From: Saccoglossus kowalevskii
Taxonomy: Eukaryota; Hemichordata; Enteropneusta; Harrimaniidae
NCBI RefSeq assembly: GCF_000003605.2
Contig: NW_003146891.1
Location: 1 to 41,095, forward strand
Length of the DNA: 41,095 nucleotides
Reading direction: 5' to 3'
The notes beneath the pieces were generated by a model, which was not told the origin of the DNA, made no database searches, and saw only the letters and a list, made by a program, of their open reading frames with translations. The position numbers and the translations under genes are program-made. Of the stretch, positions 9,934 to 22,478 are shown piece after piece; the stretch's first letter is position 1; every line of letters starts with the position of its first letter.

Positions 9934-11769
9934 AGTTTGTTACCCTACCCATCAAGTCTGTGGCCATAGTTTGTGAGCCGACCCATTAAGTCTGTGGCCA
10001 TAGTTTGTGAGCCGACCCATCAAGTCTGTGGCTATAGTTTGTGAGCCAACCCATCAAGTCTGTGGCTATAGTTTGTGAGCCAACCCATCAAGTCTGTGGC
10101 CATAGTTTGTGAGCCAACCCATCAAGTCTGTGGCTATAGTTTGTGAGCCGACCCATCAAGTCTGTGGCCATAGTTTGTGAGCCGACCCATCAAGTCTGTG
10201 CCTGCAGTTTGTGAGCCGACCCTTCAAGTCTGTGGCTATAGTTTGTGAGCCGACCCATCAAGTCTGTGGCCATAGTTTGTGAGCCGACCCATCAAGTCTG
10301 TGGCCATAGTTTGTGAGCCGACCCATCAAGTCTGTGGCTATAGTTTGTGAGCCAACCCATCAAGTCTGTGGCTATAGTTTGTGAGCCGACCCATCAAGTC
10401 TGTGGCCATAGTTTGTTACCCTACCCATCAAGTCTGTGGCCATAGTTTGTGAGCCGACCCATTAAGTCTGTGGCCATAGTTTGTGAGCCGACCCATCAAG
10501 TCTGTGGCTATAGTTTGTGAGCCAACCCATCAAGTCTGTGGCCATAGTTTGTGAGCCAACCCATCAAGTCTGTGGCTATAGTTTGTGAGCCAACCCATCA
10601 AGTCTGTGGCTATAGTTTGTGAGCCAACCCATCAAGTCTGTGGCTATAGTTTGTGAGCCAACCCATCAAGTCTGTGGCTATAGTTTGTGAGCCAACCCAT
10701 CAAGTCTGTGGCTATAGTTTGTGAGCCGACCCATCAAGTCTGTGGCTATAGTTTGTGAGCGGATCCATCAAGTCTGTGGCTATAGTTTGTGAGCCAACCC
10801 ATCAAGTCTGTGGCCATAGTTTGTGAGCCAACCCATCAAGTCTGTGGCTATAGTTTGTGAGCCAACCCATCAAGTCTGTGGCTATAGTTTGTGAGCCAAC
10901 CCATCAAGTCTGTGGCCATAGTTTGTGAGCCAACCCATCAAGTCTGTGGCTATAGTTTGTGAGCCGACCCATCAAGTCTGTGGCTATAGTTTGTGAGCCA
11001 ACCCATCAAGTCTGTGGCCATAGTTTGTTACCCTACCCATCAAGTCTGTGGCCATAGTTTGTGAGCCGACCCATTAAGTCTGTGGCCATAGTTTGTGAGC
11101 AGACCCATCAAGTCGGTGGCTATAGTTTGTGAGCCAACCCATCAAGTCTGTGGCTATAGTTTGCGAGCCAACCCATCAAGTCTGTGGCTACAGTTTGTGA
11201 GCCAACCCATCAAGTCTGTGGCCATAGTTTGTGAGCTGACCCATCAAGTCTGTGGCTATAGTTTGTGAGCCAACCCATCAAGTCTGTGGCTATAGTTTGT
11301 GAGCCAACCCATCAAGTCTGTGGCCATAGTTTGTGAGCCAACCCATCAAGTCTGTGGCTATAGTTTGTGAGCCGACCCATCAAGTCTGTGGCCATAGTTT
11401 GTGAGCCGACCCATCAAGTATGTGGCTATAGTTTGTGAGCCGACCCATCAAGTCTGTGGCCATAGTTTGTGAGCCGACCCATCAAGTCTGTGGCCATAGT
11501 TTGTGAGCCGACCCATCAAGTCTGTGGCTATAGTTTGTGAGCCGACCCATCAAGTCTGTGGCTATAGTTTGTGAGCCGACCCATCAAGTCTGTGGCTATA
11601 GTTTGTGAGCCGACCCATCAAGTCTGTGGCTATAGTTTGTGAGCCGATCCATCAAGTCTGTGGCTATAGTTTGTGAGCCAACCCATCAAGTCTGTGGCCA
11701 TAGTTTGTGAGCCAACCCATCAAGTCTGTGGCTATAGTTTGTGAGCCGACCCATCAAGTCTGTGGCCAT
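9934..11769 (+). repeat. Complete P-B-C higher-order repeat, 54 units (1836 bp)
   Basis: Three consecutive blocks each open with the TACCCT marker: P (9934-10409, 14 units, CTGCAG at 10202), B (10410-11021, 18 units, GGATCC at 10761) and C (11022-11769, 22 units, CGAG unit near 11158 with CTACAG). There are no indels, so 1836 is an exact multiple of 34. This is the cleanest copy of the order and the reference for the other blocks. The C part has private single-base changes, for example GTCGGTGG near 11113 and AGTATGTG near 11418. Confidence 0.85.
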
Positions 11770-14216
11770 AGTTTGTTACCCTACCCATCAAGTCTGTGGC
11801 CATAGTTTGTGAGCCGACCCATTAAGTCTGTGGCCATAGTTTGTGAGCCGACCCATCAAGTCTGTGGCTATAGTTTGTGAGCCAACCCATCAAGTCTGTG
11901 GCTATAGTTTGTGAGCCAACCCATCAAGTCTGTGGCCATAGTTTGTGAGCCAACCCATCAAGTCTGTGGCTATAGTTTGTGAGCCGACCCATCAAGTCTG
12001 TGGCCATAGTTTGTGAGCCGACCCATCAAGTCTGTGCCTGCAGTTTGTGAGCCGACCCATCAAGTCTGTGGCTATAGTTTGTGAGCCGACCCATCAAGTC
12101 TGTGGCCATAGTTTGTGAGCCGACCCATCAAGTCTGTGGCCATAGTTTGTGAGCCGACCCATCAAGTCTGTGGCCATAGTTTGTGAGCCGACCCATCAAG
12201 TCTGTGGCTATAGTTTGTGAGCCAACCCATCAAGTCTGTGGCTATAGTTTGTGAGCCGACCCATCAAGTCTGTGGCCATAGTTTGTTACCCTACCCATCA
12301 AGTCTGTGGCCATAGTTTGTGAGCCGACCCATTAAGTCTGTGGCCATAGTTTGTGAGCCGACCCATCAAGTCTGTGGCTATAGTTTGTGAGCCAACCCAT
12401 CAAGTCTGTGGCCATAGTTTGTGAGCCAACCCATCAAGTCTGTGGCTATAGTTTGTGAGCCAACCCATCAAGTCTGTGGCTATAGTTTGTGAGCCAACCC
12501 ATCAAGTCTGTGGCTATAGTTTGTGAGCCAACCCATCAAGTCTGTGGCTATAGTTTGTGAGCCAACCCATCAAGTCTGTGGCTATAGTTTGTGAGCCGAC
12601 CCATCAAGTCTGTGGCTATAGTTTGTGAGCGGATCCATCAAGTCTGTGGCTATAGTTTGTGAGCCAACCCATCAAGTCTGTGGCCATAGTTTGTGAGCCA
12701 ACCCATCAAGTCTGTGGCTATAGTTTGTGAGCCAACCCATCAAGTCTGTGGCTATAGTTTGTGAGCCAACCCATCAAGTCTGTGGCCATAGTTTGTGAGC
12801 CAACCCATCAAGTCTGTGGCTATAGTTTGTGAGCTGACCCATCAAGTCTGTGGCTATAGTTTGTGAGCCAACCCATCAAGTCTGTGGCCATAGTTTGTTA
12901 CCCTACCCATCAAGTCTGTGGCCATAGTTTGTGAGCCGACCCATTAAGTCTGTGGCCATAGTTTGTGAGCCGACCCATCAAGTCTGTGGCTATAGTTTGT
13001 GAGCCAACCCATCAAGTCTGTGGCTATAGTTTGCGATCCAACCCATCAAGTCTGTGGCTACAGTTTGTGAGCCAACCCATCAAGTCTGTGGCCATAGTTT
13101 GTGAGCCGACCCATCAAGTCTGTGGCTATAGTTTGTGAGCCAACCATCAAGTCTGTGGCTATAGTTTGTGAGCCAACCCATCAAGTCTGTGGCTATAGTT
13201 TGTGAGCCGACCCATCAAGTCTGTGGCCATAGTTTGTGAGCCGACCCATCAAGTCTGTGCCTGCAGTTTGTGAGCCGACCCATCAAGTCTGTGGCTATAG
13301 TTTGTGAGCCGACCCATCAAGTCTGTGGCCATAGTTTGTGAGCCGACCCATCAAGTCTGTGGCCATAGTTTGTGAGCCGACCCATCAAGTCTGTGGCTAT
13401 AGTTTGTGAGCCGACCCATCAAGTCTGTGGCTATAGTTTGTGAGCCGACCCATCAAGTCTGTGGCTATAGTTTGTGAGCCGACCCATCAAGTCTGTGGCT
13501 ATAGTTTGTGAGCCGATCCATCAAGTCTGTGGCTATAGTTTGTGAGCCAACCCATCAAGTCTGTGGCCATAGTTTGTGAGCCAACCCATCAAGTCTGTGG
13601 CTATAGTTTGTGAGCCGACCCATCAAGTCTGTGGCCATAGTTTGTGAGCCGACCCATCAAGTCTGTGGCCATAGTTTGTGAGCCGACCCATCAAGTCTGT
13701 GGCTATAGTTTGTGAGCCGACCCATCAAGTCTGTGGCTATAGTTTGTGAGCCGACCCATCAAGTCTGTGGCTATAGTTTGTGAGCCGATCCATCAAGTCT
13801 GTGGCTATAGTTTGTGAGCCAACCCATCAAGTCTGTGGCCATAGTTTGTGAGCCAACCCATCAAGTCTGTGGCTATAGTTTGTGAGCCAACCCATCAAGT
13901 CTGTGGCTATAGTTTGTGAGCCAACCCATCAAGTCTGTGGCTATAGTTTGCGAGCCAACCCATCAAGTCTGTGGCTAGAGTTTGTGAGCCAACCCATCAA
14001 GTCTGTGGCTATAGTTTGTGAGCCGACCCATCAAGTCTGTGGCTATAGTTTGTGAGCCGACCCATCAAGTCTGTGGCCATAGTTTGTGAGCCGACCCATC
14101 AAGTCTGTGGCCATAGTTTGTGAGCCGACCCATCAAGTCTGTGGCTATAGTTTGTGAGCCAACCCATCAAGTCTGTGGCTATAGTTTGTGAGCCGACCCA
14201 TCAAGTCTGTGGCCAT
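11770..14216 (+). repeat. Second P-B-C higher-order repeat with enlarged C part, 72 units
   Basis: P (11770-12279) has 15 units, the same order as the 9934 copy with one extra G13-ccat unit. B (12280-12891) has 18 units with GGATCC at 12631, at the same place as in 10410-11021. C (12892-14216) has 39 units. It opens with a CGATCC variant of the CGAG unit, contains a CTGCAG unit at 13261, and has internally repeated G13 runs ending in GATC units near 13515 and 13787. A one-base deletion (GCCAACCATC) near 13142 explains why the span is 2447 and not 2448 bases. Confidence 0.8.
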
Positions 14217-15780
14217 AGTTTGTTACCCTACCCATCAAGTCTGTGGCCATAGTTTGTGAGCCGACCCATTAAGTCTGTGGCCATAGTTTGTGAGCCGACC
14301 CATCAAGTCTGTGGCTATAGTTTGTGAGCCAACCCATCAAGTCTGTGGCTATAGTTTGTGAGCCAACCCATCAAGTCTGTGGCCATAGTTTGTGAGCCAA
14401 CCCATCAAGTCTGTGGCTATAGTTTGTGAGCCGACCCATCAAGTCTGTGGCCATAGTTTGTGAGCAGACCCATCAAGTCTGTGCCTGCAGTTTGTGAGCC
14501 GACCCATCAAGTCTGTGGCTATAGTTTGTGAGCCGACCCATCAAGTCTGTGGCTATAGTTTGTGAGCCGACCCATCAAGTCTGTGGCCATAGTTTGTGAG
14601 CCGACCCATCAAGTCTGTGGCCATAGTTTGTGAGCCGACCCATCAAGTCTGTGGCTATAGTTTGTGAGCCAACCCATCAAGTCTGTGGCCATAGTTTGTT
14701 ACCCTACCCATCAAGTCTGTGGCCATAGTTTGTGAGCCGACCCATTAAGTCTGTGGCCATAGTTTGTGAGCCGACCCATCAAGTCTGTGGCTATAGTTTG
14801 TGAGCCAACCCATCAAGTCTGTGGCCATAGTTTGTGAGCCAACCCATCAAGTCTGTGGCTATAGTTTGTGAGCCAACCCATCAAGTCTGTGGCTATAGTT
14901 TGTGAGCCAACCCATCAAGTCTGTGGCTATAGTTTGTGAGCCGACCCATCAAGTCTGTGGCTATAGTTTGTGAGCCGACCCATCAAGTCTGTGGCTATAG
15001 TTTGTGAGCCAACCCATCAAGTCTGTGGCCATAGTTTGTGAGCCAACCCATCAAGTCTGTGGCCATAGTTTGTGAGCCAACCCATCAAGTCTGTGGCTAT
15101 AGTTTGTGAGCCAACCCATCAAGTCTGTGGCTATAGTTTGTGAGCCAACCCATCAAGTCTGTGGCTATAGTTTGTGAGCCAACCCATCAAGTCTGTGGCT
15201 ATAGTTTGTGAGCCAACCCATCAAGTCTGTGGCTATAGTTTGTGAGCCAACCCATCAAGTCTGTGGCTATAGTTTGTGAGCCGACCCATCAAGTCTGTGG
15301 CTATAGTTTGTGAGCCGATCCATCAAGTCTGTGGCTATAGTTTGTGAGCCAACCCATCAAGTCTGTGGCCATAGTTTGTGAGCCAACCCATCAAGTCTGT
15401 GGCTATAGTTTGTGAGCCAACCCATCAAGTCTGTGGCTATAGTTTGTGAGCCAACCCATCAAGTCTGTGGCTATAGTTTGCGAGCCAACCCATCAAGTCT
15501 GTGGCTAGAGTTTGTGAGCCAACCCATCAAGTCTGTGGCTATAGTTTGTGAGCCGACCCATCAAGTCTGTGGCTATAGTTTGTGAGCCGACCCATCAAGT
15601 CTGTGGCCATAGTTTGTGAGCCGACCCATCAAGTCTGTGGCCATAGTTTGTGAGCCGACCCATCAAGTCTGTGGCCATAGTTTGTGAGCCGACCCATCAA
15701 GTCTGTGGCTATAGTTTGTGAGCCAACCCATCAAGTCTGTGGCTATAGTTTGTGAGCCGACCCATCAAGTCTGTGGCCAT
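14217..15780 (+). repeat. P block plus B-like block lacking the BamHI unit
   Basis: P (14217-14692, 14 units) has CTGCAG at 14485 and a GCAGACC variant in the eighth unit. The next block (14693-15780, 32 units) opens like B blocks but has no GGATCC. Its first 10 units match those at 35982 and 39620. It later contains a CGAG unit near 15477 followed by a CTAGAG end near 15507. Confidence 0.7.
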
Positions 15781-17106
15781 AGTTTGTTACCCTACCCATC
15801 AAGTCTGTGGCCATAGTTTGTGAGCCGACCCATTAAGTCTGTGGCCATAGTTTGTGAGCCGACCCATCAAGTCTGTGGCTATAGTTTGTGAGCCAACCCA
15901 TCAAGTCTGTGGCTATAGTTTGTGAGCCAACCCATCAAGTCTGTGGCCATAGTTTGTGAGCCAACCCATCAAGTCTGTGGCTATAGTTTGTGAGCCGACC
16001 CATCAAGTCTGTGGCCATAGTTTGTGAGCCGACCCATCAAGTCTGTGCCTGCAGTTTGTGAGCCGACCCATCAAGTCTGTGGCTATAGTTTGTGAGCCGA
16101 CCCATCAAGTCTGTGGCCATAGTTTGTGAGCCGACCCATCAAGTCTGTGGCCATAGTTTGTGAGCCGACCCATCAAGTCTGTGGCTATAGTTTGTGAGCC
16201 AACCCATCAAGTCTGTGGCTATAGTTTGTGAGCCGACCCATCAAGTCTGTGGCCATAGTTTGTTACCCTACCCATCAAGTCTGTGGCCATAGTTTGTGAG
16301 CCGACCCATTAAGTCTGTGGCCATAGTTTGTGAGCCGACCCATCAAGTCTGTGGCTATAGTTTGTGAGCCAACCCATCAAGTCTGTGGCCATAGTTTGTG
16401 AGCCAACCCATCAAGTCTGTGGCTATAGTTTGTGAGCCAACCCATCAAGTCTGTGGCTATAGTTTGTGAGCCAACCCATCAAGTCTGTGGCTATAGTTTG
16501 TGAGCCAACCCATCAAGTCTGTGGCTATAGTTTGTGAGCCAACCCATCAAGTCTGTGGCTATAGTTTGTGAGCCGACCCATCAAGTCTGTGGCTATAGTT
16601 TGTGAGCGGATCCATCAAGTCTGTGGCTATAGTTTGTGAGCCAACCCATCAAGTCTGTGGCCATAGTTTGTGAGCCAACCCATCAAGTCTGTGGCTATAG
16701 TTTGTGAGCCAACCCATCAAGTCTGTGGCTATAGTTTGTGAGCCAACCCATCAAGTCTGTGGCCATAGTTTGTGAGCCAACCCATCAAGTCTGTGGCTAT
16801 AGTTTGTGAGCCAACCCATCAAGTCTGTGGCCATAGTTTGTTACCCTACCCATCAAGTCTGTGGCCATAGTTTGTGAGCCGACCCATTAAGTCTGTGGCC
16901 ATAGTTTGTGAGCCGACCCATCAAGTCTGTGGCTATAGTTTGTGAGCCAACCCATCAAGTCTGTGGCTATAGTTTGCGATCCAACCCATCAAGTCTGTGG
17001 CTATAGTTTGTGAGACGACCCATCAAGTCTGTGGCTATAGTTTGTGAGCTGACCCATCAAGTCTGTGGCTATAGTTTGTGAGCCAACCCATCAAGTCTGT
17101 GGCCAT
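15781..17106 (+). repeat. Third P-B-C series, shortened
   Basis: P (15781-16256) has the same 14-unit order as 9934-10409. B (16257-16834) has GGATCC at 16608 but is 17 units long: the GGATCC-to-marker distance is 227 rather than 261 bases, so one unit is missing. C (16835-17106) is cut to 8 units; a CGATCC unit is followed by GAGACGACC and GCTGACC units, a combination also seen near 33883-33920. Confidence 0.75.
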
Positions 17107-20100
17107 AGTTTGTTACCCTACCCATCAAGTCTGTGGCTATAGTTTGTGAGCCGACCCATCAAGTCTGTGGCTATAGTTTGTGAGCCGACCCATCAAGTCT
17201 GTGGCCATAGTTTGTGAGCAGACCCATCAAGTCTGTGGCCATAGTTTGTGAGCCAACCCATCAAGTCTGTGACCATAGTTTGTGAGCCAACCCATCAAGT
17301 CTGTGGCTATAGTTTGTGAGCCAACCCATCAAGTCTGTGGCTATAGTTTGTGAGCCGACCCATCAAGTCGGTGGCCATAGTTTGTGAGCTGACCCATCAA
17401 GTCTGTGGCCCATAGTTTGTTACCCTACCATCAAGTCTGTGGCCATAGTTTGTGAGCCGACCCATCAAGTCTGTGGCCATAGTTTGTGAGCCGACCCATC
17501 AAGTCTGTGGCTATAGTTTGTGAGCCAACCCATCAAGTCTGTGGCTATAGTTTGTGAGCCAACCCATCAAGTCTGTGGCTATAGTTTGTGAGCCAACCCA
17601 TCAAGTCTGTGGCTATAGTTTGTGAGCCAACCCATCAAGTCTGTGGCTATAGTTTGTGAGCCAACCCATCAAGTCTGTGGCTATAGTTTGTGAGCCGACC
17701 CATCAAGTCTGTGGCTATAGTTTGTGAGCGGATCCATCAAGTCTGTGGCTATAGTTTGTGAGCCAACCCATCAAGTCTGTGGCCATAGTTTGTGAGCCAA
17801 CCCATCAAGTCTGTGGCTATAGTTTGTGAGCCAACCCATCAAGTCTGTGGCTATAGTTTGTGAGCCAACCCATCAAGTCTGTGGCCATAGTTTGTGAGCC
17901 AACCCATCAAGTCTGTGGCTATAGTTTGTGAGCCGACCCATCAAGTCTGTGGCTATAGTTTGTGAGCCAACCCATCAAGTCTGTGGCCATAGTTTGTTAC
18001 CCTACCCATCAAGTCTGTGGCCATAGTTTGTGAGCCGACCCATTAAGTCTGTGGCAATAGTTTGTGAGCAGACCCATCAAGTCTGTGGCTATAGTTTGTG
18101 AGCCAACCCATCAAGTCTGTGGCTATAGTTTGCGAGCCAACCCATCAAGTCTGTGGCTACAGTTTGTGAGCCAACCCATCAAGTCTGTGGCCATAGTTTG
18201 TGAGCCGACCCATCAAGTCTGTGGCTATAGTTTGTGAGCCAACCCATCAAGTCTGTGGCTATAGTTTGTGAGCCAACCCATCAAGTCTGTGGCCATAGTT
18301 TGTGAGCCAACCCATCAAGTCTGTGGCTATAGTTTGTGAGCCGACCCATCAAGTCTGTGGCCATAGTTTGTGAGCCGACCCATCAAGTCTGTGCCTGCAG
18401 TTTGTGAGCCGACCCATCAAGTATGTGGCTATAGTTTGTGAGCCGACCCATCAAGTCTGTGGCCATAGTTTGTGAGCCGACCCATCAAGTCTGTGGCCAT
18501 AGTTTGTGAGCCGACCCATCAAGTCTGTGGCTATAGTTTGTGAGCCGACCCATCAAGTCTGTGGCTATAGTTTGTGAGCCGACCCATCAAGTCTGTGGCT
18601 ATAGTTTGTGAGCCGACCCATCAAGTCTGTGGCTATAGTTTGTGAGCCGACCCATCAAGTCTGTGGCCATAGTTTGTGAGCCGACCCATCAAGTCTGTGG
18701 CCATAGTTTGTGAGCCGACCCATCAAGTTTGTGGCTATAGTTTGTGAGCGGATCCATCAAGTCTGTGGCTATAGTTTGTGAGCCAACCCATCAAGTCTGT
18801 GGCCATAGTTTGTGAGCCAACCCATCAAGTCTGTGGCTATAGTTTGTGAGCCAACCCATCAAGTCTGTGGCTATAGTTTGTGAGCCAACCCATCAAGTCT
18901 GTGGCCATAGTTTGTGAGCCAACCCATCAAGTCTGTGGCTATAGTTTGTGAGCCGACCCATCAAGTCTGTGGCTATAGTTTGTGAGCCAACCCATCAAGT
19001 CTGTGGCCATAGTTTGTTACCCTACCCATCAAGTCTGTGGCCATAGTTTGTGAGCCGACCCATTAAGTCTGTGGCCATAGTTTGTGAGCAGACCCATCAA
19101 GTCTGTGGCTATAGTTTGTGAGCCAACCCATCAAGTCTGTGGCTATAGTTTGTGAGCCAACCCATCAAGTCTGTGGCCATAGTTTGTTACCCTACCCATC
19201 AAGTCTGTGGCCATAGTTTGTGAGCCGACCCATTAAGTCTGTGGCCATAGTTTGTTACCCTACCCATCAAGTCTGTGGCCATAGTTTGTGAGCCAACCCA
19301 TCAAGTCTGTGGCTATAGTTTGTGAGCCGACCCATCAAGTTTGTGGCTATAGTTTGTGAGCGGATCCATCAAGTCTGTGGCTATAGTTTGTGAGCCAACC
19401 CATCAAGTCTGTGGCCATAGTTTGTGAGCCAACCCATCAAGTCTGTGGCTATAGTTTGTGAGCCAACCCATCAAGTCTGTGGCTATAGTTTGTGAGCCAA
19501 CCCATCAAGTCTGTGGCCATAGTTTGTGAGCCAACCCATCAAGTCTGTGGCTATAGTTTGTGAGCCGACCCATCAAGTCTGTGGCTATAGTTTGTGAGCC
19601 AACCCATCAAGTCTGTGGCCATAGTTTGTTACCCTACCCATCAAGTCTGTGGCCATAGTTTGTGAGCCGACCCATTAAGTCTGTGGCCATAGTTTGTGAG
19701 CAGACCCATCAAGTCTGTGGCTATAGTTTGTGAGCCAACCCATCAAGTCTGTGGCTATAGTTTGCGAGCCAACCCATCAAGTCTGTGGCTACAGTTTGTG
19801 AGCCAACCCATCAAGTCTGTGGCCATAGTTTGTGAGCCGACCCATCAAGTCTGTGGCTATAGTTTGTGAGCCAACCCATCAAGTCTGTGGCTATAGTTTG
19901 TGAGCCAACCCATCAAGTCTGTGGCCATAGTTTGTGAGCCAACCCATCAAGTCTGTGGCTATAGTTTGTGAGCCGACCCATCAAGTCTGTGGCCATAGTT
20001 TGTGAGCCAACCCATCAAGTCTGTGGCTATAGTTTGTGAGCCGACCCATCAAGTCTGTGGCTATAGTTTGTGAGCCGACCCATCAAGTCTGTGGCCATAG

Positions 20101-20234
20101 TTTGTGAGCCGACCCATCAAGTCTGTGGCCATAGTTTGTGAGCCGACCCATCAAGTCTGTGGCTATAGTTTGTGAGCCAACCCATCAAGTCTGTGGCTAT
20201 AGTTTGTGAGCCGACCCATCAAGTCTGTGGCCAT
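17107..20234 (+). repeat. Rearranged zone with repeated B tails and clustered marker units
   Basis: TACCCT units occur at 17107, 17414, 17991, 19011, 19181, 19249 and 19623, with spacings of 9, 17, 30, 5, 2 and 11 units. Three GGATCC units (17730, 18750, 19362) each lie exactly 261 bases before a marker. The last two also share an AAGTTTGTGG variant in the preceding unit. A compensating pair of indels sits at 17410 (extra C) and 17428 (missing C), within one unit. The CTGCAG unit is at 18395. The order is consistent with several overlapping duplications of a B-tail plus C-head segment. Confidence 0.75.
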
Positions 20235-21968
20235 AGTTTGTTACCCTACCCATCAAGTCTGTGGCCATAGTTTGTGAGCCGACCCATTAAGTCTGTGGCC
20301 ATAGTTTGTGAGCCGACCCATCAAGTCTGTGGCTATAGTTTGTGAGCCAACCCATCAAGTCTGTGGCTATAGTTTGTGAGCCAACCCATCAAGTCTGTGG
20401 CCATAGTTTGTGAGCCAACCCATCAAGTCTGTGGCTATAGTTTGTGAGCCGACCCATCAAGTCTGTGGCCATAGTTTGTGAGCCGACCCATCAAGTCTGT
20501 GCCTGCAGTTTGTGAGCCGACCCATCAAGTCTGTGGCTATAGTTTGTGAGCCGACCCATCAAGTCTGTGGCCATAGTTTGTGAGCCGACCCATCAAGTCT
20601 GTGGCCATAGTTTGTGAGCCGACCCATCAAGTCTGTGGCTATAGTTTGTGAGCCAACCCATCAAGTCTGTGGCCATAGTTTGTTACCCTACCCATCAAGT
20701 CTGTGGCCATAGTTTGTGAGCCGACCCATTAAGTCTGTGGCCATAGTTTGTGAGCCGACCCATCAAGTCTGTGGCTATAGTTTGTGAGCCAACCCATCAA
20801 GTCTGTGGCCATAGTTTGTGAGCCAACCCATCAAGTCTGTGGCTATAGTTTGTGAGCCAACCCATCAAGTCTGTGGCTATAGTTTGTGAGCCAACCCATC
20901 AAGTCTGTGGCTATAGTTTGTGAGCCAACCCATCAAGTCTGTGGCTATAGTTTGTGAGCCAACCCATCAAGTCTGTGGCTATAGTTTGTGAGCCAACCCA
21001 TCAAGTCTGTGGCTATAGTTTGTGAGCCGACCCATCAAGTCTGTGGCTATAGTTTGTGAGCGGATCCATCAAGTCTGTGGCTATAGTTTGTGAGCCAACC
21101 CATCAAGTCTGTGGCCATAGTTTGTGAGCCAACCCATCAAGTCTGTGGCTATAGTTTGCGAGCCAACCCATCAAGTCTGTGGCTACAGTTTGTGAGCCAA
21201 CCCATCAAGTCTGTGGCTATAGTTTGTGAGCCGACCCATCAAGTCTGTGGCTATAGTTTGTGAGCCGATCCATCAAGTCTGTGGCTATAGTTTGTGAGCC
21301 AACCCATCAAGTCTGTGGCCATAGTTTGTGAGCCAACCCATCAAGTCTGTGGCTATAGTTTGTGAGCCAACCCATCAAGTCTGTGGCTATAGTTTGTGAG
21401 CCAACCCATCAAGTCTGTGGCCATAGTTTGTGAGCCAACCCATCAAGTCTGTGGCTATAGTTTGTGAGCCGACCCATCAAGTCTGTGGCCATAGTTTGTT
21501 ACCCTACCCATCAAGTCTGTGGCCATAGTTTGTGAGCCGACCCATTAAGTCTGTGGCCATAGTTTGTGAGCCGACCCATCAAGTCTGTGGCTATAGTTTG
21601 TGAGCCAACCCATCAAGTCTGTGGCTATAGTTTGCGAGCCAACCCATCAAGTCTGTGGCTACAGTTTGTGAGCCAACCCATCAAGTCTGTGGCCATAGTT
21701 TGTGAGCCGACCCATCAAGTCTGTGGCTATAGTTTGTGAGCCAACCCATCAAGTCTGTGGCTATAGTTTGTGAGCCAACCCATCAAGTCTGTGGCCATAG
21801 TTTGTGAGCCAACCCATCAAGTCTGTGGCTATAGTTTGTGAGCCGACCCATCAAGTCTGTGGCCATAGTTTGTGAGCCGACCCATCAAGTCTGTGCCTGC
21901 AGTTTGTGAGCCGACCCATCAAGTCTGTGGCTATAGTTTGTGAGCCGACCCATCAAGTCTGTGGCCAT
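20235..21968 (+). repeat. P-B-C series, 13 + 24 + 14 units
   Basis: P (20235-20676) has CTGCAG at 20503 and is one unit shorter than the reference. B (20677-21492) has GGATCC at 21062. Its marker distance is 431 bases, which is 261 + 170, and a CGAG/CTACAG pair and a GATC unit appear inside it, as if five units from another block had been inserted. C (21493-21968) is a C/P hybrid with a CGAG unit near 21634 and CTGCAG at 21897. Confidence 0.75.
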
Positions 21969-22308
21969 AGTTTGTTACCCTACCCATCAAGTCTGTGGCC
22001 ATAGTTTGTGAGCCGACCCATTAAGTCTGTGGCCATAGTTTGTGAGCCGACCCATCAAGTCTGTGCCTGCAGTTTGTGAGCCGACCCATCAAGTCTGTGG
22101 CTATAGTTTGTGAGCCGACCCATCAAGTCTGTGGCCATAGTTTGTTACCCTACCCATCAAGTCTGTGGCCATAGTTTGTGAGCCGACCCATTAAGTCTGT
22201 GGCCATAGTTTGTGAGCCGACCCATCAAGTCTGTGCCTGCAGTTTGTGAGCCGACCCATCAAGTCTGTGGCTATAGTTTGTGAGCCGACCCATCAAGTCT
22301 GTGGCTAT
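21867..22308 (+). repeat. 170-bp (five-unit) tandem repeat
   Basis: CTGCAG occurs at 21897, 22067 and 22237, exactly 170 bases apart, and TACCCT units at 21969 and 22139 are likewise 170 apart. The five-unit cycle is CTGCAG unit, G-ctat, G-ccat, TACCCT unit, G13/T20 unit. It covers two full cycles and the start of a third; the third departs when a second G-ctat unit with CAATTCTG (near 22329) replaces the marker. No base differences are visible between the two full cycles. Confidence 0.85.
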
Positions 22309-22478
22309 AGTTTGTGAGCCGACCCATCAATTCTGTGGCCATAGTTTGTGAGCCGACCCATCAAGTCTGTGGCCATAGTTTGTGAGCCGACCCATCAAGT
22401 CTGTGGCTATAGTTTGTGAGCCAACCCATCAAGTCTGTGGCTATAGTTTGTGAGCCGACCCATCAAGTCTGTGGCCAT

